NCBI RefSeq assembly: GCF_001956215.1
Contig: NZ_MRTQ01000001.1
Coordinates: 124,001-188,000, forward strand
DNA from: Paenibacillus sp. FSL R5-0490
GTDB lineage: Bacteria; Bacillota; Bacilli; Bacillales; Cytobacillaceae
Direction of reading: 5' to 3'
DNA: 64,000 nucleotides
Made by a program: the position numbers and the translations under genes. Below, one piece after another: positions 27,992-38,265 of this stretch. Positions within the stretch are counted from its first letter, which is position 1; every line of letters begins with the position of its first letter. The notes under the pieces were generated by a model. The model had not been told where the DNA came from. It searched no databases and saw nothing but the letters and a program-made list of their open reading frames with translations.

Positions 27992-28459
27992 ATGAGCAAA
28001 GTGACTGAAACGGTGGAACAACTGGTCACCCCTATTGTGGATGAACTTAATTTAGAATTAGTCGACATTGAATATGTAAAAGAAGGGAAAGACTGGTTCC
28101 TTCGCGTATTTATTGATAAAGAAACTGGTGTTGATATCGAGGAATGCGGAATGGTCAGTGAGAGGCTAAGCGAAAAGCTCGATGCTGAAGATCCGATTCC
28201 ATACAACTATTTCTTGGAAGTTTCATCGCCGGGAGCTGAACGCCCTCTTAAGAAAGACAGTGATTTTATTAAAGCAGTCGGCAAGAATGTTTACATTAAA
28301 ACATACGAGCCAATTGATGGTGAAAAGACGTTCGAAGGTGTGTTAACCCAATTTGACGGCGAGACCGTTACGGTAGAAGTGAAAATCAAAACAAGGAAGA
28401 AAAATATTGAAATTCCTTATGAGAAGGTAGCAAATGCCCGTTTAGCCGTTGTATTTTAA
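27992..28459 (+). CDS. rimP: Ribosome maturation factor RimP
   Basis: A 155-residue protein needed for assembly of the 30S subunit. It shows the two-domain RimP plan: N-terminal alpha/beta domain ([22 protein letters not shown]) with the [15 protein letters not shown] helix, the conserved [16 protein letters not shown] (about 70-85), and a C-terminal Sm-like barrel ([14 protein letters not shown]). The start ATG has AAGGAGGG about eight bases upstream. First gene of the nusA operon, as in other Bacillales. Confidence 0.95.
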   Translation: MSKVTETVEQLVTPIVDELNLELVDIEYVKEGKDWFLRVFIDKETGVDIEECGMVSERLSEKLDAEDPIPYNYFLEVSSPGAERPLKKDSDFIKAVGKNVYIKTYEPIDGEKTFEGVLTQFDGETVTVEVKIKTRKKNIEIPYEKVANARLAVVF

Positions 28460-28555
28460 TAACGGCTGATTGCGGGCTTGCTTATTAAGAAAAGCAAAAT
28501 GCTGCTTTAGAGTTGATCATTTTTTAAAAGAGAAATAAAGGGGGATATAAATCTC

Positions 28556-29713
28556 ATGAGCAGTGAACTTTTGGATGCTCTGACATTGCTTGAGAAAGAA
28601 AAAGGCATTTCTCGCGATGTGATTATCGAAGCCATTGAAGCAGCATTGGTGTCAGCCTACCGCAGAAACTTTAACCAGGCACAGAATGTGCGCATTGATT
28701 TAAACCTAGGGAACGGAACGATGAGAGTCTTTGCCCGCAAAGAGGTAGTGGATGAAGTATTTGATCCGCGTCTAGAGATCTCTGCTGAGGATGCTCAAAA
28801 AATCAACCCTAACTACCAGGTGGAAGATGTCGTTGAAATGGAAGTAACACCTAAGGACTTTGGGCGCATCGCTGCCCAGACGGCAAAACAGGTAGTTACA
28901 CAGCGTGTCCGTGAAGCGGAGAGAGGCATCATTTATTCTGAATTTATCGACCGTGAAGAAGATATTATGACGGGGATTGTTCAGCGTACAGATCCTAAGT
29001 TCATCTATGTGAGCCTTGGAAAGATTGAAGCGATCCTTCCGGCGAACGAACAAATGCCAAATGAGCGTTATCAGCCCCATGACCGCATTAAAGTCTTTAT
29101 TACAAAGGTAGAAAAGACAACAAAAGGTCCACAGATCTTCGTAAGCAGGACCCATCCTGGCCTGCTGAAGAGATTATTTGAGATCGAAGTTCCTGAAATC
29201 TATGATGGAACTGTAGAAATCAAATCCGTTGCGCGTGAAGCAGGGGACCGTTCCAAGATCTCGGTTCATTCTGACAATGAAGAAGTTGATCCGGTAGGTT
29301 CATGTGTAGGTCCTAAGGGCACACGTGTACAGGCAATAGTCAATGAGCTCAAGGGTGAGAAAATTGATATCGTAAAATGGTCTTCAGATCCGGTAGTATT
29401 CGTCGCAAATGCACTAAGTCCTTCAAAGGTGCTTGACGTAATCGTAAATGAAGATGACAAAGCAACAACTGTTGTAGTTCCGGATTATCAGCTTTCACTG
29501 GCAATCGGAAAGCGCGGACAGAATGCCAGACTTGCAGCTAAGCTTACAGGCTGGAAAATAGACATCAAGTCAGAAACAGATGCCCGTGAAGCAGGAATTT
29601 ATCCTAGGGATGAAAAACTGTTGAACTTTGATAATGATGATTATGAAAACGAAGACTATGAAAATGATGCAGACTTCGACTTTCAGGATGAACTTTTAGA
29701 GGAAAAAGAATAG
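28556..29713 (+). CDS. nusA: Transcription termination/antitermination factor NusA
   Basis: A 385-residue RNA polymerase-associated factor acting in pausing, termination and rRNA antitermination. Domains in order: N-terminal polymerase-binding domain (1-125), S1 domain (about 135-200, [23 protein letters not shown]), and two KH domains (about 230-345) with [15 protein letters not shown] and [18 protein letters not shown]. As in Gram-positives it lacks the C-terminal AR repeats of E. coli and ends instead in a very acidic tail rich in D, E, N and Y (about 355-385). AAGGGGGA precedes the ATG. Confidence 0.97.
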   Translation: MSSELLDALTLLEKEKGISRDVIIEAIEAALVSAYRRNFNQAQNVRIDLNLGNGTMRVFARKEVVDEVFDPRLEISAEDAQKINPNYQVEDVVEMEVTPKDFGRIAAQTAKQVVTQRVREAERGIIYSEFIDREEDIMTGIVQRTDPKFIYVSLGKIEAILPANEQMPNERYQPHDRIKVFITKVEKTTKGPQIFVSRTHPGLLKRLFEIEVPEIYDGTVEIKSVAREAGDRSKISVHSDNEEVDPVGSCVGPKGTRVQAIVNELKGEKIDIVKWSSDPVVFVANALSPSKVLDVIVNEDDKATTVVVPDYQLSLAIGKRGQNARLAAKLTGWKIDIKSETDAREAGIYPRDEKLLNFDNDDYENEDYENDADFDFQDELLEEKE

Positions 29714-29730
29714 GGAAGAGGTGAATGATC

Positions 29731-30015
29731 GTGAACAATCGTAAAAAAGTTCCTTTGCGAAAATGTGTCGCTACCGGTGAAATGAGACCGAAAAAAGAAC
29801 TCGTTCGCATCGTTCGCTCCAAAGAAGGGGAAGTCTCTGTTGACCCGACCGGAAAAAAATCAGGGCGCGGGGCTTATCTTTCCAAAGAAAAGGAAGCAGT
29901 TTTGTTAGCAAAGAAGAAGAATATCTTAGCCAATCATTTAGAAGTTTCCATAGATGATGCTATCTATGAAGAACTCTTGGAGTTAATAGAGAAGGAGAAA
30001 CGGCAATCCAAATGA
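29731..30015 (+). CDS. rnpM: YlxR/RnpM RNA-binding protein
   Basis: A 94-residue basic protein of the YlxR (DUF448) family, recently described as a modulator of RNase P (RnpM). The conserved core [20 protein letters not shown] contains the family's Arg/Lys-rich RNA-binding surface, and [11 protein letters not shown] follows. I chose GTG 29731 because AGAGGTGA at 29717-29724 lies six bases upstream; the ATG at 29725 abuts that site. The end overlaps ylxQ by 4 bases. Always found between nusA and infB in Bacilli, in keeping with an RNA-metabolism role. Confidence 0.93.
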   Translation: MNNRKKVPLRKCVATGEMRPKKELVRIVRSKEGEVSVDPTGKKSGRGAYLSKEKEAVLLAKKKNILANHLEVSIDDAIYEELLELIEKEKRQSK

Positions 30016-30314
30016 ACTCAAATCAATGGATGTCATTGCTTGGCTTAGCCAATCGGGCACGGAAAATTACTTCGGGAGAAGAGCTTGCTGTTAAAGAGAT
30101 CAGAAACGGCAAAGCAAAGCTTGTTTTGCTGTCTGCAGATGCATCCGCAAATACGGCAAAAAAAGTTACAGATAAATGTAAATCATTTGGGGTTCCATAT
30201 AAGCTGATTCAAAACCGGGAAATGCTCGGCAAGGCTATAGGGAAGGAAGCCCGCGTTGTGGTGGCAGTGTTAGATGCCGGATTTGCAAAAAAGCTGTTAA
30301 CGTTGCTCGATTAA
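30012..30314 (+). CDS. ylxQ: L7Ae-family RNA-binding protein YlxQ
   Basis: A 100-residue protein of the ribosomal L7Ae/L30e superfamily, whose members bind kink-turn RNA. Visible family features are [22 protein letters not shown] at the N-terminus, [17 protein letters not shown], and the C-terminal [14 protein letters not shown]. Its exact cellular role is not settled; it is non-essential in B. subtilis. The ATGA overlap with rnpM and the position before infB place it in the nusA operon. Confidence 0.92.
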   Translation: MNSNQWMSLLGLANRARKITSGEELAVKEIRNGKAKLVLLSADASANTAKKVTDKCKSFGVPYKLIQNREMLGKAIGKEARVVVAVLDAGFAKKLLTLLD

Positions 30315-30333
30315 TACTAGCGGGGGTGAAAGT

Positions 30334-32574
30334 ATGAGTAAAATGCGCGTTTATGAATATGCGAAAAAACATAACATTTCAAGCAAGGATGTTATTACAA
30401 AATTAAAAGACATGAATATTGAGGTTTCCAATCATATGACTACGATTGAGCCGGCGGCAGTCCAGAAGCTTGATGGTATTTTTATCAAGAATGACAGCCA
30501 GGCTCAAAACCAGAGCAAACCTCAAAACCAGCAGAAGCCGCAGGGAAATCAAAAACCGGCTTCAAATAATAGTGCAGGCAATTCCACAGCTGCCAAAAGC
30601 AAGCCTCAGAATAAATCCGGTGAAAACAGAAGCCAGGGACAGGGCAGCCAGTCAGGCAAAAACTTCTCCGGCAATAATAGAGGCAATAACAATAACAACA
30701 ACAGAAACAATAATAATAATAATAGAAACAATAACAATAACCGAAACAACAATAAGAATAAAAACAATAAAGGCAAACAGCAGCAGACGCATGTGGCCCC
30801 AGCTCCTAAAAAGGTGAAGGAGCTTCCTTCAAAAATTACTTTCAGCGAATCACTGACAGTAGCGGAACTGGGAAAGAAGCTTCACCGCGAGCCTTCCGAA
30901 ATCATTAAAAAGCTATTTATGCTTGGTGTTATGGCAACCATTAACCAGGAACTTGACAAAGATGCGATTGAGCTGATTGCAGGTGAATACGGTGTTGAAG
31001 TAGAAGAAGAGATACTGGTTGATACAACCGATCTTGAAGTATACTTCACTGAAGATGAAAATGCTGAACTGGTGGAACGTCCATCTGTTGTAACAATCAT
31101 GGGACACGTTGACCATGGTAAAACAACATTGCTTGACTCCATCCGCAACACGAAAGTAACTGCGGGAGAAGCAGGCGGAATCACTCAGCATATCGGAGCT
31201 TATCAAGTTGAGGAAAACGGCAAAAAGATTACTTTCCTTGATACTCCTGGACACGCTGCGTTCACAACGATGCGTGCCCGCGGTGCAAAAATTACCGATA
31301 TTACTATTCTCGTTGTAGCAGCTGATGACGGTGTTATGCCGCAAACAGTTGAAGCAATTAACCATGCGAAAGCAGCTGAAGTGCCAATCATTGTGGCTGT
31401 TAATAAAATGGATAAGGAAGCAGCAAATCCTGACCGTGTTATGCAGGAATTGACTGAACATGGCCTGGTTCCAGAAGCATGGGGCGGAGACACGATCTTT
31501 GTTCCAATCTCAGCTATTAAAGGCGAGGGAATTGATGAACTGCTTGAAATGATTCTTCTTGTAGGTGAAGTGGAAGAATACAAAGCAAATCCTGATCGCA
31601 ATGCCGTTGGTACAGTTATCGAGGCACAGCTTGACAAAGGACGCGGTTCAGTTGCGACGCTGCTTGTGCAAAACGGTACATTGAAGGTAGGAGACCCGAT
31701 CGTTGTCGGCAACTCATTTGGACGTGTCCGTGCAATGGTTAATGACCTTGGCCGCCGCGTGAAAACTGCCGGACCTTCAACTCCTGTTGAGATTACAGGT
31801 CTTAACGATGTTCCTCAAGCCGGTGACCGCTTCGCTGTTCTTGATGATGAAAAGACAGCCCGCCAGGTTGGAGAAGCCCGTGCCCAGCAAGCATTGCAGG
31901 CTCAAAGAAATGAAAAAACACGCGTGAGTCTGGATAACTTGTTTGAACATATGAAACAAGGGGAAATGAAAGACTTAAACATCGTTGTGAAAGCGGACGT
32001 TCAAGGTTCTGCGGAAGCATTGACTGCCGCTCTTCATAAAATTGATGTAGAAGGTGTTAATGTTCGTATCCTTCATACAGGTGTAGGTGCCATTAACGAG
32101 TCTGACATCACTTTAGCTGCTGCTTTCAACGCTATTGTGATTGGATTCAATGTACGTCCTGACAATAACGCGAAACGTGCAGCAGATGCAGAAAATGTTG
32201 ACATCCGCCTGCACCGCATTATCTACAAAGTAATCGAGGAAATTGAATTGGCGATGCAGGGTATGCTTGATCCTGAGTTCCAGGAAAAAATTATCGGCCA
32301 GGCTGAAGTACGCCAGACATTCAAAGTTTCCAAAATCGGTACAATTGCAGGTTCTTATGTTACGGATGGAAAAATCACCCGTGACAGCGGCGTTCGTTTA
32401 ATCCGCGATGGAGTTGTAATTTTTGAAGGTGAAGTTGACGCTCTTAGGCGATTCAAAGATGACGCTAAAGAAGTTGCACAAGGCTATGAGTGCGGTATTA
32501 CCATCAAAAACTTCAACGACGTCAAAGAAGGCGACGTTATCGAAGCATATATTATGGAAGAAGTGGAACGTTAA
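30334..32574 (+). CDS. infB: Translation initiation factor IF-2
   Basis: A 746-residue GTPase that brings initiator tRNA to the 30S subunit and promotes subunit joining. Residues 1-50 form an IF2N domain; about 55-150 is a low-complexity linker whose end is nearly pure Asn with Arg and Lys (encoded 30673-30780); a second IF2N module lies at about 170-220. The G domain has GHVDHGKTT at 257-265, DTPGH and NKMD; the beta-barrel and C-terminal initiator-tRNA-binding domains follow. The core is typical; the Asn tract is much longer than I recall in B. subtilis and accounts for the larger size. Confidence 0.97.
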   Translation: MSKMRVYEYAKKHNISSKDVITKLKDMNIEVSNHMTTIEPAAVQKLDGIFIKNDSQAQNQSKPQNQQKPQGNQKPASNNSAGNSTAAKSKPQNKSGENRSQGQGSQSGKNFSGNNRGNNNNNNRNNNNNNRNNNNNRNNNKNKNNKGKQQQTHVAPAPKKVKELPSKITFSESLTVAELGKKLHREPSEIIKKLFMLGVMATINQELDKDAIELIAGEYGVEVEEEILVDTTDLEVYFTEDENAELVERPSVVTIMGHVDHGKTTLLDSIRNTKVTAGEAGGITQHIGAYQVEENGKKITFLDTPGHAAFTTMRARGAKITDITILVVAADDGVMPQTVEAINHAKAAEVPIIVAVNKMDKEAANPDRVMQELTEHGLVPEAWGGDTIFVPISAIKGEGIDELLEMILLVGEVEEYKANPDRNAVGTVIEAQLDKGRGSVATLLVQNGTLKVGDPIVVGNSFGRVRAMVNDLGRRVKTAGPSTPVEITGLNDVPQAGDRFAVLDDEKTARQVGEARAQQALQAQRNEKTRVSLDNLFEHMKQGEMKDLNIVVKADVQGSAEALTAALHKIDVEGVNVRILHTGVGAINESDITLAAAFNAIVIGFNVRPDNNAKRAADAENVDIRLHRIIYKVIEEIELAMQGMLDPEFQEKIIGQAEVRQTFKVSKIGTIAGSYVTDGKITRDSGVRLIRDGVVIFEGEVDALRRFKDDAKEVAQGYECGITIKNFNDVKEGDVIEAYIMEEVER

Positions 32575-32855
32575 TGATAATTGGGCTTGCTGCCTGTGAA
32601 TGTATCATTTATGACACACATTCTTTGAAAGAAAAACGGGCTGTTTTGCAGCGCATTCTAACCCGGATGAAACAAAAATACAATGTTTCTGTATCTGAGG
32701 TGGACTATCAGGACCTATGGCAGCGGACAAAAATTGCCATTGTGGCCGTTTCGTCCACTCGGGTTTCAACTGAGCACGAGCTGCAAAATGCGCTGAAAAT
32801 GATTGATTCGTTCCCGGAAATTGAACGGACAATTACAGATTTAGAGTGGCTTTAA
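32574..32855 (+). CDS. ylxP: YlxP-like DUF503 protein
   Basis: A 93-residue protein of the DUF503 family (YlxP). Typical features are the N-terminal ECIIYDTHSLKEKRAVLQRI and the segment NVSVSEVDYQDLWQRTKIAIVAVS. Function unknown; the fold resembles small RNA-associated ferredoxin-like proteins and the gene is always next to rbfA, which suggests a part in ribosome maturation (inference). The ATG overlaps the infB stop by one base. An in-frame upstream extension lies within infB and is not real. Confidence 0.92.
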   Translation: MIIGLAACECIIYDTHSLKEKRAVLQRILTRMKQKYNVSVSEVDYQDLWQRTKIAIVAVSSTRVSTEHELQNALKMIDSFPEIERTITDLEWL

Positions 32856-32871
32856 GAAGAGGTGATATAGA

Positions 32872-33252
32872 ATGAGCCTTAGAGCAAATCGAGTTGGAGA
32901 ACAAATGAAAAAAGAACTGGGCGAAATCATCAGCCGAAAAATCAAGGACCCGCGGGTTGGTTTTGTAACAGTCACTGATGTTCAAGTAACCGGGGATCTT
33001 CAGCAGGCAACCGTGTATATTTCAGTTCTTGGTGATGAGGAACAAAGAGAAAATACGCTTCGCGGGCTGGCAAAAGCAAAAGGCTTTATCCGATCTGAAA
33101 TCGGCCAGCGAATCCGGCTGCGGAAAACACCGGAAATCCTATTCGAATTTGATGAATCAATCGACTACGGCAACCGCATCGATTCCCTGCTTCATCAAAT
33201 CCAGGACGAAGGCCGTTCCAAAGATGAGGAACGCTCCAAAGAAGAAGAATAA
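32872..33252 (+). CDS. rbfA: 30S ribosome-binding factor RbfA
   Basis: A 126-residue KH-type protein that binds immature 30S subunits and assists 16S rRNA 5'-end maturation, also in cold adaptation. Conserved segments are [39 protein letters not shown] and [20 protein letters not shown]. The C-terminal ten residues are charged and variable. AAGAGGTGA precedes the ATG. A strong terminator right after it closes the nusA operon. Confidence 0.96.
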   Translation: MSLRANRVGEQMKKELGEIISRKIKDPRVGFVTVTDVQVTGDLQQATVYISVLGDEEQRENTLRGLAKAKGFIRSEIGQRIRLRKTPEILFEFDESIDYGNRIDSLLHQIQDEGRSKDEERSKEEE

Positions 33253-33256
33253 TGGA

Positions 33257-33287
33257 ATGGATAGACACTTTGTCTATCCATTTTTTT
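33257..33287 (+). terminator. Terminator after rbfA
   Basis: ATGGATAGACA / TGTCTATCCAT perfect 11-pair stem with a CTT loop and a seven-T tail. It ends the nusA operon; truB follows within 32 bases, so truB may be transcribed by read-through or by a promoter not recognised here. Confidence 0.9.
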
Positions 33288-33318
33288 CTAAATACAAATT
33301 GACAAGGTGGTACATAAT

Positions 33319-34236
33319 ATGGAAGGGATTTTGCCGCTTTTTAAACCTAAGGGAATGACTTCCCATGATTGTGTGTTCAGGCTGAGGAAGATTCTGCGAA
33401 TGAAAAGAATCGGGCACACCGGAACATTGGACCCTGACGTGACAGGAGTACTTCCCATCTGCCTTGGGAGGGCAACGAAGGTGGCTGAATACATAACAGA
33501 CGCAGGAAAATCTTATGAGGGAGAAGTCACAATAGGCTTTTCTACGACAACAGAGGATGCATCTGGTGAAGTCGTAGAAAGGAAAGAAGTTTCCTCACCT
33601 ATTACCAGAAATCAGGTGATGAAAGTGCTTCAAAGCATGACAGGGGAAATTACACAGACTCCTCCCATGTATTCAGCAGTAAAGGTAAATGGCAAGCGTC
33701 TCTATGAATATGCAAGACAGGGAATAGAAGTGGAACGGCCTTCCAGGAAAGTTACTATCTACTCAATCGAACTTCTCGATGAGAGAGAGATGTTTGAGGG
33801 TGAGAATATTACCTTCCGTTTCCGTGTAGCCTGCAGCAAAGGTACATACATCCGTACGCTTGCGGTCATGATTGGGAGTGAACTGGGATATCCTGCCCAT
33901 ATGTCTGAACTGGTAAGAATCCAGTCGGCCTCACTGACACTTGAAGATTGCCTGACTTTTGAAGAAATAGAAGACAGGGCTGAGAAGGGGACAATGGACG
34001 AGGTTCTTCGGCCTATGGAGTCCGCGCTTTCTCATTTGCCGAAATTTCATATAAGTGATAAAGTAGCAGAGAAAGTAAAAAATGGGGCTGTATTAACTAT
34101 CCCTGATCATTTGTACGACACTAAAGGCCCAATCGCAGTAGAGGTAGAGGAAGGTCTTGTTCTGGCAATTTATGAACATCACCCCCGCAAACCAGGGTTT
34201 ATGAAGCCAGTAAAGGTGTTAAGGAATGATCAATAA
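33319..34236 (+). CDS. truB: tRNA pseudouridine(55) synthase
   Basis: A 305-residue enzyme converting U55 in the T-loop of tRNAs to pseudouridine. The catalytic aspartate is D38 in GHTGTLDPDVTG; PPMYSAVKVNGKRLYEYAR and CSKGTYIRTLAVMIG are conserved family motifs, and a C-terminal PUA-like domain lies at about 245-305. I chose ATG 33319 (MEGILPLFKPKG) because AAGGTGG at 33304-33310 is eight bases upstream; the in-frame GTG at 33307 lies in that site. Confidence 0.96.
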   Translation: MEGILPLFKPKGMTSHDCVFRLRKILRMKRIGHTGTLDPDVTGVLPICLGRATKVAEYITDAGKSYEGEVTIGFSTTTEDASGEVVERKEVSSPITRNQVMKVLQSMTGEITQTPPMYSAVKVNGKRLYEYARQGIEVERPSRKVTIYSIELLDEREMFEGENITFRFRVACSKGTYIRTLAVMIGSELGYPAHMSELVRIQSASLTLEDCLTFEEIEDRAEKGTMDEVLRPMESALSHLPKFHISDKVAEKVKNGAVLTIPDHLYDTKGPIAVEVEEGLVLAIYEHHPRKPGFMKPVKVLRNDQ

Positions 34237-34302
34237 GCACTCGTTAAAAAGCTGTGCATTTATATAGGTCCAGGCTCTGTAGAGAAAAGGTGAATTATTA
34301 AT

Positions 34303-35253
34303 ATGGAAGTTATTCATATACATCATCCTCATCGAATGGATAGAAACGAAATGCCTGAATTGGCAATAGCACTAGGTTATTTTGACGGTGTTCATCTGGG
34401 TCATCAGAAAGTAATCCGTGAAGCAAAATCGATAGCTGAACAAAAAGGATTAAAAAGTGCTGTCATGACATTTGATCCTCATCCCTCGGTCGTTTTGGGG
34501 AAAAGCGTTCAGCATGTCGAGTATATTACACCTCTTGAGGATAAAATTGGTATCATAGCTGATCTAGGTATAGATTATTTGTTTGTTATTAATTTTACAA
34601 GGGAGTTTGCTAATCTGCTGCCACAGGAGTTTGTGGACCAATACCTGATTGGTCTTAATGCAAAACATGTCGTGGCAGGCTTTGATTATTCCTATGGACG
34701 AATGGGACGCGGCACAATGGAAACATTGCTGTTCCATTCTAGGGATCAATTTGATTACTCGGTCGTTGCTAAGCTGGCAAAAGAAGACGAAAAAATCAGC
34801 TCTACGCTAATAAGGAAATATATACGTGAAGGGAAAACGGGTGAGCTTCCCGGCCTTTTAGGAAGATATTATAAAACATCCGGAATCGTTGTCCATGGTG
34901 ATAAGAGAGGCCGGACAATCGGCTTTCCTACAGCGAATGTAGACGTTTCTGATGACTGCATCATTCCCCCTCCCGGTGTATATGCTGTAAGATTCTCAGT
35001 AGATGGCAGCTGGTATGAAGGTGTCTGTAATGTCGGCTACAAGCCTACTTTTAATCAGGAAAAAAGGGACAGGCCATCAGTTGAAGTCCATATTTTTGAT
35101 TTTTCTTCAGATATTTATGGCAGGAAGGTTACCGTTGAATGGCATAAACATCTTAGAAGCGAAAGGAAATTTGCCGGCGTGCGGGAGTTAATTGCGCAAA
35201 TTGAAAAGGATAAACAGCAGACTGAGCAATATTTTGAGAAAAACAGGGTTTAG
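34303..35253 (+). CDS. ribF: Bifunctional riboflavin kinase/FAD synthetase
   Basis: A 316-residue two-domain enzyme (RibC in B. subtilis) making FMN from riboflavin and then FAD. The N-terminal adenylyltransferase (about 1-180) has the nucleotidyl-transferase motif GYFDGVHLGHQKV near residue 26; the C-terminal flavokinase (about 185-310) has GRTIGFPTANV, PGVYAV and PSVEVHIFDFSSDIYG. No FMN riboswitch is visible upstream, as expected for this housekeeping gene. AAAAGGTGA precedes the ATG. The -35 of the rpsO promoter begins two bases after its stop. Confidence 0.96.
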   Translation: MEVIHIHHPHRMDRNEMPELAIALGYFDGVHLGHQKVIREAKSIAEQKGLKSAVMTFDPHPSVVLGKSVQHVEYITPLEDKIGIIADLGIDYLFVINFTREFANLLPQEFVDQYLIGLNAKHVVAGFDYSYGRMGRGTMETLLFHSRDQFDYSVVAKLAKEDEKISSTLIRKYIREGKTGELPGLLGRYYKTSGIVVHGDKRGRTIGFPTANVDVSDDCIIPPPGVYAVRFSVDGSWYEGVCNVGYKPTFNQEKRDRPSVEVHIFDFSSDIYGRKVTVEWHKHLRSERKFAGVRELIAQIEKDKQQTEQYFEKNRV

Positions 35254-35255
35254 CC

Positions 35256-35284
35256 TTGCTTTTTGTCATAAAAAGTTGTATTCT
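35256..35284 (+). promoter_or_regulatory. Candidate sigma-A promoter of rpsO
   Basis: TTGCTT (35256-35261), a 17-base spacer and TATTCT (35279-35284), immediately behind ribF. The transcript would start near 35291 and carry an 85-base leader. Confidence 0.55.
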
Positions 35285-35313
35285 AAGTAACGTACCAAAT
35301 GAACCTTTGCTTG

Positions 35314-35337
35314 GCAAGTCGAGTCACCGACGCTTGC
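35314..35337 (+). promoter_or_regulatory. Leader hairpin of rpsO (candidate S15 autoregulatory element)
   Basis: GCAAGTCG pairs with CGA and CTTGC, leaving a two-base CG bulge and an AGTCAC loop. S15 is known to repress its own mRNA through leader structures mimicking its 16S rRNA site, including in thermophilic Bacillaceae; that this hairpin is part of such an element is inference from position. Confidence 0.4.
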
Positions 35338-35363
35338 TCAGTAACAGGGGATTGAAAATTTAG

Positions 35364-35645
<282 letters not shown>

Positions 35646-35652
35646 TCAACAG

Positions 35653-35677
35653 AAGCGGGATTTTTTCCCGCTTTTTT
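35653..35677 (+). terminator. Terminator after rpsO
   Basis: AAGCGGGA / TCCCGCTT stem of eight pairs with a T-rich loop and a six-T tail. The remaining part of the 313-base gap (35646-35958) holds a candidate promoter for pnp and a small hairpin around GCAGGAACGCCTGC (35865-35878). Confidence 0.88.
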
Positions 35678-35736
35678 ATTAGCTTTAAAAACTTGAATTT
35701 TGTTCCTGATCATGTACATACATAACTTATCCTATT

Positions 35737-35765
35737 TTAGCAAACGGGAAAATTGTGCATACTAT
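35737..35765 (+). promoter_or_regulatory. Candidate sigma-A promoter of pnp
   Basis: TTAGCA (35737-35742), a 17-base spacer and TACTAT (35760-35765). It would produce a leader of about 185 bases before pnp. Moderately good match only. Confidence 0.45.
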
Positions 35766-35958
35766 AAGATGCCTAATTTTATTATGATTAACGAGCATTT
35801 CATGCTTTTATATAAAACTGGACTGCGGGCAATGCAAAGCTTATGAGCTTCTGCTGTCTTCGCAGGAACGCCTGCTGAATATGCAGGAAATTAACAATTA
35901 AACGGACCAGGCAGAATTGACGCCTGTCCTTAAAGTGAATGCAGAGAGGGGTAAAATT

Positions 35959-38079
35959 ATGGGACAAGATAAACATGTCTACAGCCTTGATTGGGCTGGG
36001 CGCAAATTGACCGTAGAGATTGGCCAGCTGGCTAAACAGGCTAACGGTGCAGTTTTAGTGCGCTATGGTGATACTGTAGTTTTAAGTACAGCTACAGCAT
36101 CCAAAGAACCAAAAAATCTGGATTTCTTTCCTCTGACAGTTAACTATGAAGAACGTTTGTATGCTGTTGGTAAGATTCCGGGCGGTTTTATTAAGAGAGA
36201 GGGCCGGCCAAGTGAAAAAGCGATTTTGGCAAGCCGTTTAATTGACAGGCCAATTCGTCCATTATTCGCTGACGGTTTCAGAAATGATGTACAGGTTGTA
36301 AGCATGGTGATGAGTGTGGATCAAAACTGCTCATCAGAAATGGCTGCAATGTTCGGTTCATCATTAGCCCTTTCTGTGTCGGATATTCCATTTGGCGGAC
36401 CGATTGCTGGAGTCAGCGTAGGCCGCATCGATGGAGAATTCATCATTAATCCATCTGTAGAACAGGCTGAAAAAAGCGATATCAGCCTTGTTGTAGCGGG
36501 TACAAAAGATGCGATTAACATGGTTGAAGCAGGTGCAGAGGAAGTGCCTGAGGAAACTATGCTTGAAGCAATTATGTTTGGTCATGAGGAAATTAAACGC
36601 CTTATTGCTTTCCAGGAAGAAATTGCATCTGAAATCGGGAAAGAGAAAATGGAAATTGTTTTATACCAGGTTGACCAGAACTTAGAAGCAGAAGTTCGCG
36701 GTATCTGTGAGAAGGATATGATTCAAGCTATCCAGGTGCAGGAGAAACATGCACGTGAAGCTGCCATAAAAGCAGTTAAGGAAGAAATCACAGCTAAATA
36801 TCAAGGTGAAGAGGCAGACGACGACAAGCTTAAGCAAATCAGGCAGATCCTTGATAAAATTGTTAAAGCTGAAGTTCGCCGCTTAATTACAGAAGATAAA
36901 GTGCGTCCGGATGGACGCGGATTGGATGTCATCCGCCCGCTGTCCTCAGAAGTAGACCTTCTGCCGCGCACACATGGTTCAGGTTTGTTTACACGTGGAC
37001 AAACTCAGGCATTGAGCATTTGTACATTAGGAGCTCTTGGAGATGTACAGATTCTGGACGGGCTGGGAATTGAAGAAGAAAAAAGATTCATGCACCATTA
37101 CAATTTCCCTAATTTCAGTGTAGGTGAAACTGGGCCAATCAGAGGACCGGGCCGCCGTGAAATCGGGCATGGTGCTCTTGGAGAACGTGCTCTTGAGCCG
37201 ATTATTCCTTCTGAAAAGGATTTTCCTTATACGATTCGTCTTGTATCTGAGGTGCTTGAATCAAATGGTTCAACATCACAGGCAAGTATTTGTGCAAGTA
37301 CTCTGGCTATGATGGATGCAGGTGTGCCTATAAAAGCGCCGGTTGCCGGTATAGCAATGGGCCTAATTAAATCAGGCGAGCATTATTCAATCCTGACAGA
37401 CATTCAGGGTATGGAAGATCACCTTGGCGATATGGACTTCAAAGTGGCTGGTACCTCTAAGGGAGTTACTGCTCTGCAAATGGATATTAAGATTGAAGGT
37501 CTGTCCCGTGAGATTCTGGAAGAAGCACTGCAGCAGGCGAAGAAAGGCCGCATGCAGATTCTTGATTCCATGCTGAGCACTATTGAACAGCCAAGAAAAG
37601 AGCTGTCTGAATATGCTCCTAAGATTCTGATGATGTCAATCAACCCTGACAAAATCCGTGATGTTATTGGGCCGAGCGGAAAGCAAATCAATAAGATCAT
37701 CGAAGAAACAGGCGTTAAGATCGATATTGAACAAGATGGAACAGTATTCATTTCATCTGTAAATGAAGAAATGAATCAAAAAGCGAAGAAGATTATTGAA
37801 GATATCGTACGTGAAGTGGAAGTTGGACAAATGTATCTGGGCAAAGTAAAACGGATTGAAAAATTCGGTGCATTTGTTGAAATCTTCTCTGGTAAAGATG
37901 GATTAGTTCACATTTCAGAACTTGCTGAAGAGCGTGTAGGGAAAGTGGAAGATGTGCTATCCATTGGTGACGAACTTCTGGTAAAAGTTACTGAGATCGA
38001 TAAACAAGGCCGCGTAAATCTTTCCCGCAAAGCCGTATTGCGTGAACAGCGTGAGCAAAAGGAAAAAGCACAGCAATAA
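35959..38079 (+). CDS. pnp: Polynucleotide phosphorylase
   Basis: A 706-residue phosphorolytic 3'-to-5' exoribonuclease, the main mRNA-degrading exonuclease of Bacillus and a partner of the RNA degradosome. Two RNase PH-like cores (about 10-230 and 310-540) flank an alpha-helical linker; [20 protein letters not shown] and [16 protein letters not shown] are characteristic. A KH domain (about 555-615, [21 protein letters not shown]) and S1 domain (about 620-690) follow. I chose ATG 35959 (MGQDKHVYS), matching B. subtilis Pnp; the in-frame ATG at 35917 would add 14 unconserved residues. Confidence 0.97.
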   Translation: MGQDKHVYSLDWAGRKLTVEIGQLAKQANGAVLVRYGDTVVLSTATASKEPKNLDFFPLTVNYEERLYAVGKIPGGFIKREGRPSEKAILASRLIDRPIRPLFADGFRNDVQVVSMVMSVDQNCSSEMAAMFGSSLALSVSDIPFGGPIAGVSVGRIDGEFIINPSVEQAEKSDISLVVAGTKDAINMVEAGAEEVPEETMLEAIMFGHEEIKRLIAFQEEIASEIGKEKMEIVLYQVDQNLEAEVRGICEKDMIQAIQVQEKHAREAAIKAVKEEITAKYQGEEADDDKLKQIRQILDKIVKAEVRRLITEDKVRPDGRGLDVIRPLSSEVDLLPRTHGSGLFTRGQTQALSICTLGALGDVQILDGLGIEEEKRFMHHYNFPNFSVGETGPIRGPGRREIGHGALGERALEPIIPSEKDFPYTIRLVSEVLESNGSTSQASICASTLAMMDAGVPIKAPVAGIAMGLIKSGEHYSILTDIQGMEDHLGDMDFKVAGTSKGVTALQMDIKIEGLSREILEEALQQAKKGRMQILDSMLSTIEQPRKELSEYAPKILMMSINPDKIRDVIGPSGKQINKIIEETGVKIDIEQDGTVFISSVNEEMNQKAKKIIEDIVREVEVGQMYLGKVKRIEKFGAFVEIFSGKDGLVHISELAEERVGKVEDVLSIGDELLVKVTEIDKQGRVNLSRKAVLREQREQKEKAQQ

Positions 38080-38086
38080 TACTAAC

Positions 38087-38102
38087 CTCTATTTAAATAG
38101 AG
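38087..38102. repeat. 16-base perfect palindrome after pnp
   Basis: CTCTATTTAAATAGAG is perfectly self-complementary and lies 7 bases after the pnp stop, upstream of the terminator. It is A+T-rich, so no strong hairpin; could be a protein site or chance. Confidence 0.5.
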
Positions 38103-38130
38103 AAGCATTTTGCGTGGCGAATTTTCCTAA

Positions 38131-38155
38131 AAGCCAGGGGAAACCCTGGCTTTTT
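38131..38155 (+). terminator. Terminator after pnp
   Basis: AGCCAGGG / CCCTGGCT stem closed by a GAAA tetraloop and followed by TTTTT: a strong intrinsic terminator. Confidence 0.9.
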
Positions 38156-38265
38156 ACATATACGATTTTCGATGGGCTTTTGCCCTATACTGCATACCTT
38201 TGTTACTTGGTTCCGTTCTACCTTGTCCCTTCAACTCATACTATGAATTGAAGGAGGCATGAAGA

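Noticed and set aside
30446-30817. 123-residue + strand frame inside infB
   Set aside because: It is an out-of-frame reading of the repetitive Asn-rich linker; its composition (runs of I, T, R) is a by-product of the AAT/AAC repeats.
31203-31712. 169-residue - strand frame inside infB
   Set aside because: Antisense to the highly conserved GTPase domain; the frame is open because of codon bias on the other strand.
34237-34302. FMN riboswitch before ribF
   Set aside because: The truB-ribF gap is only 66 bases and lacks the RFN element; ribF is normally not riboswitch-controlled.
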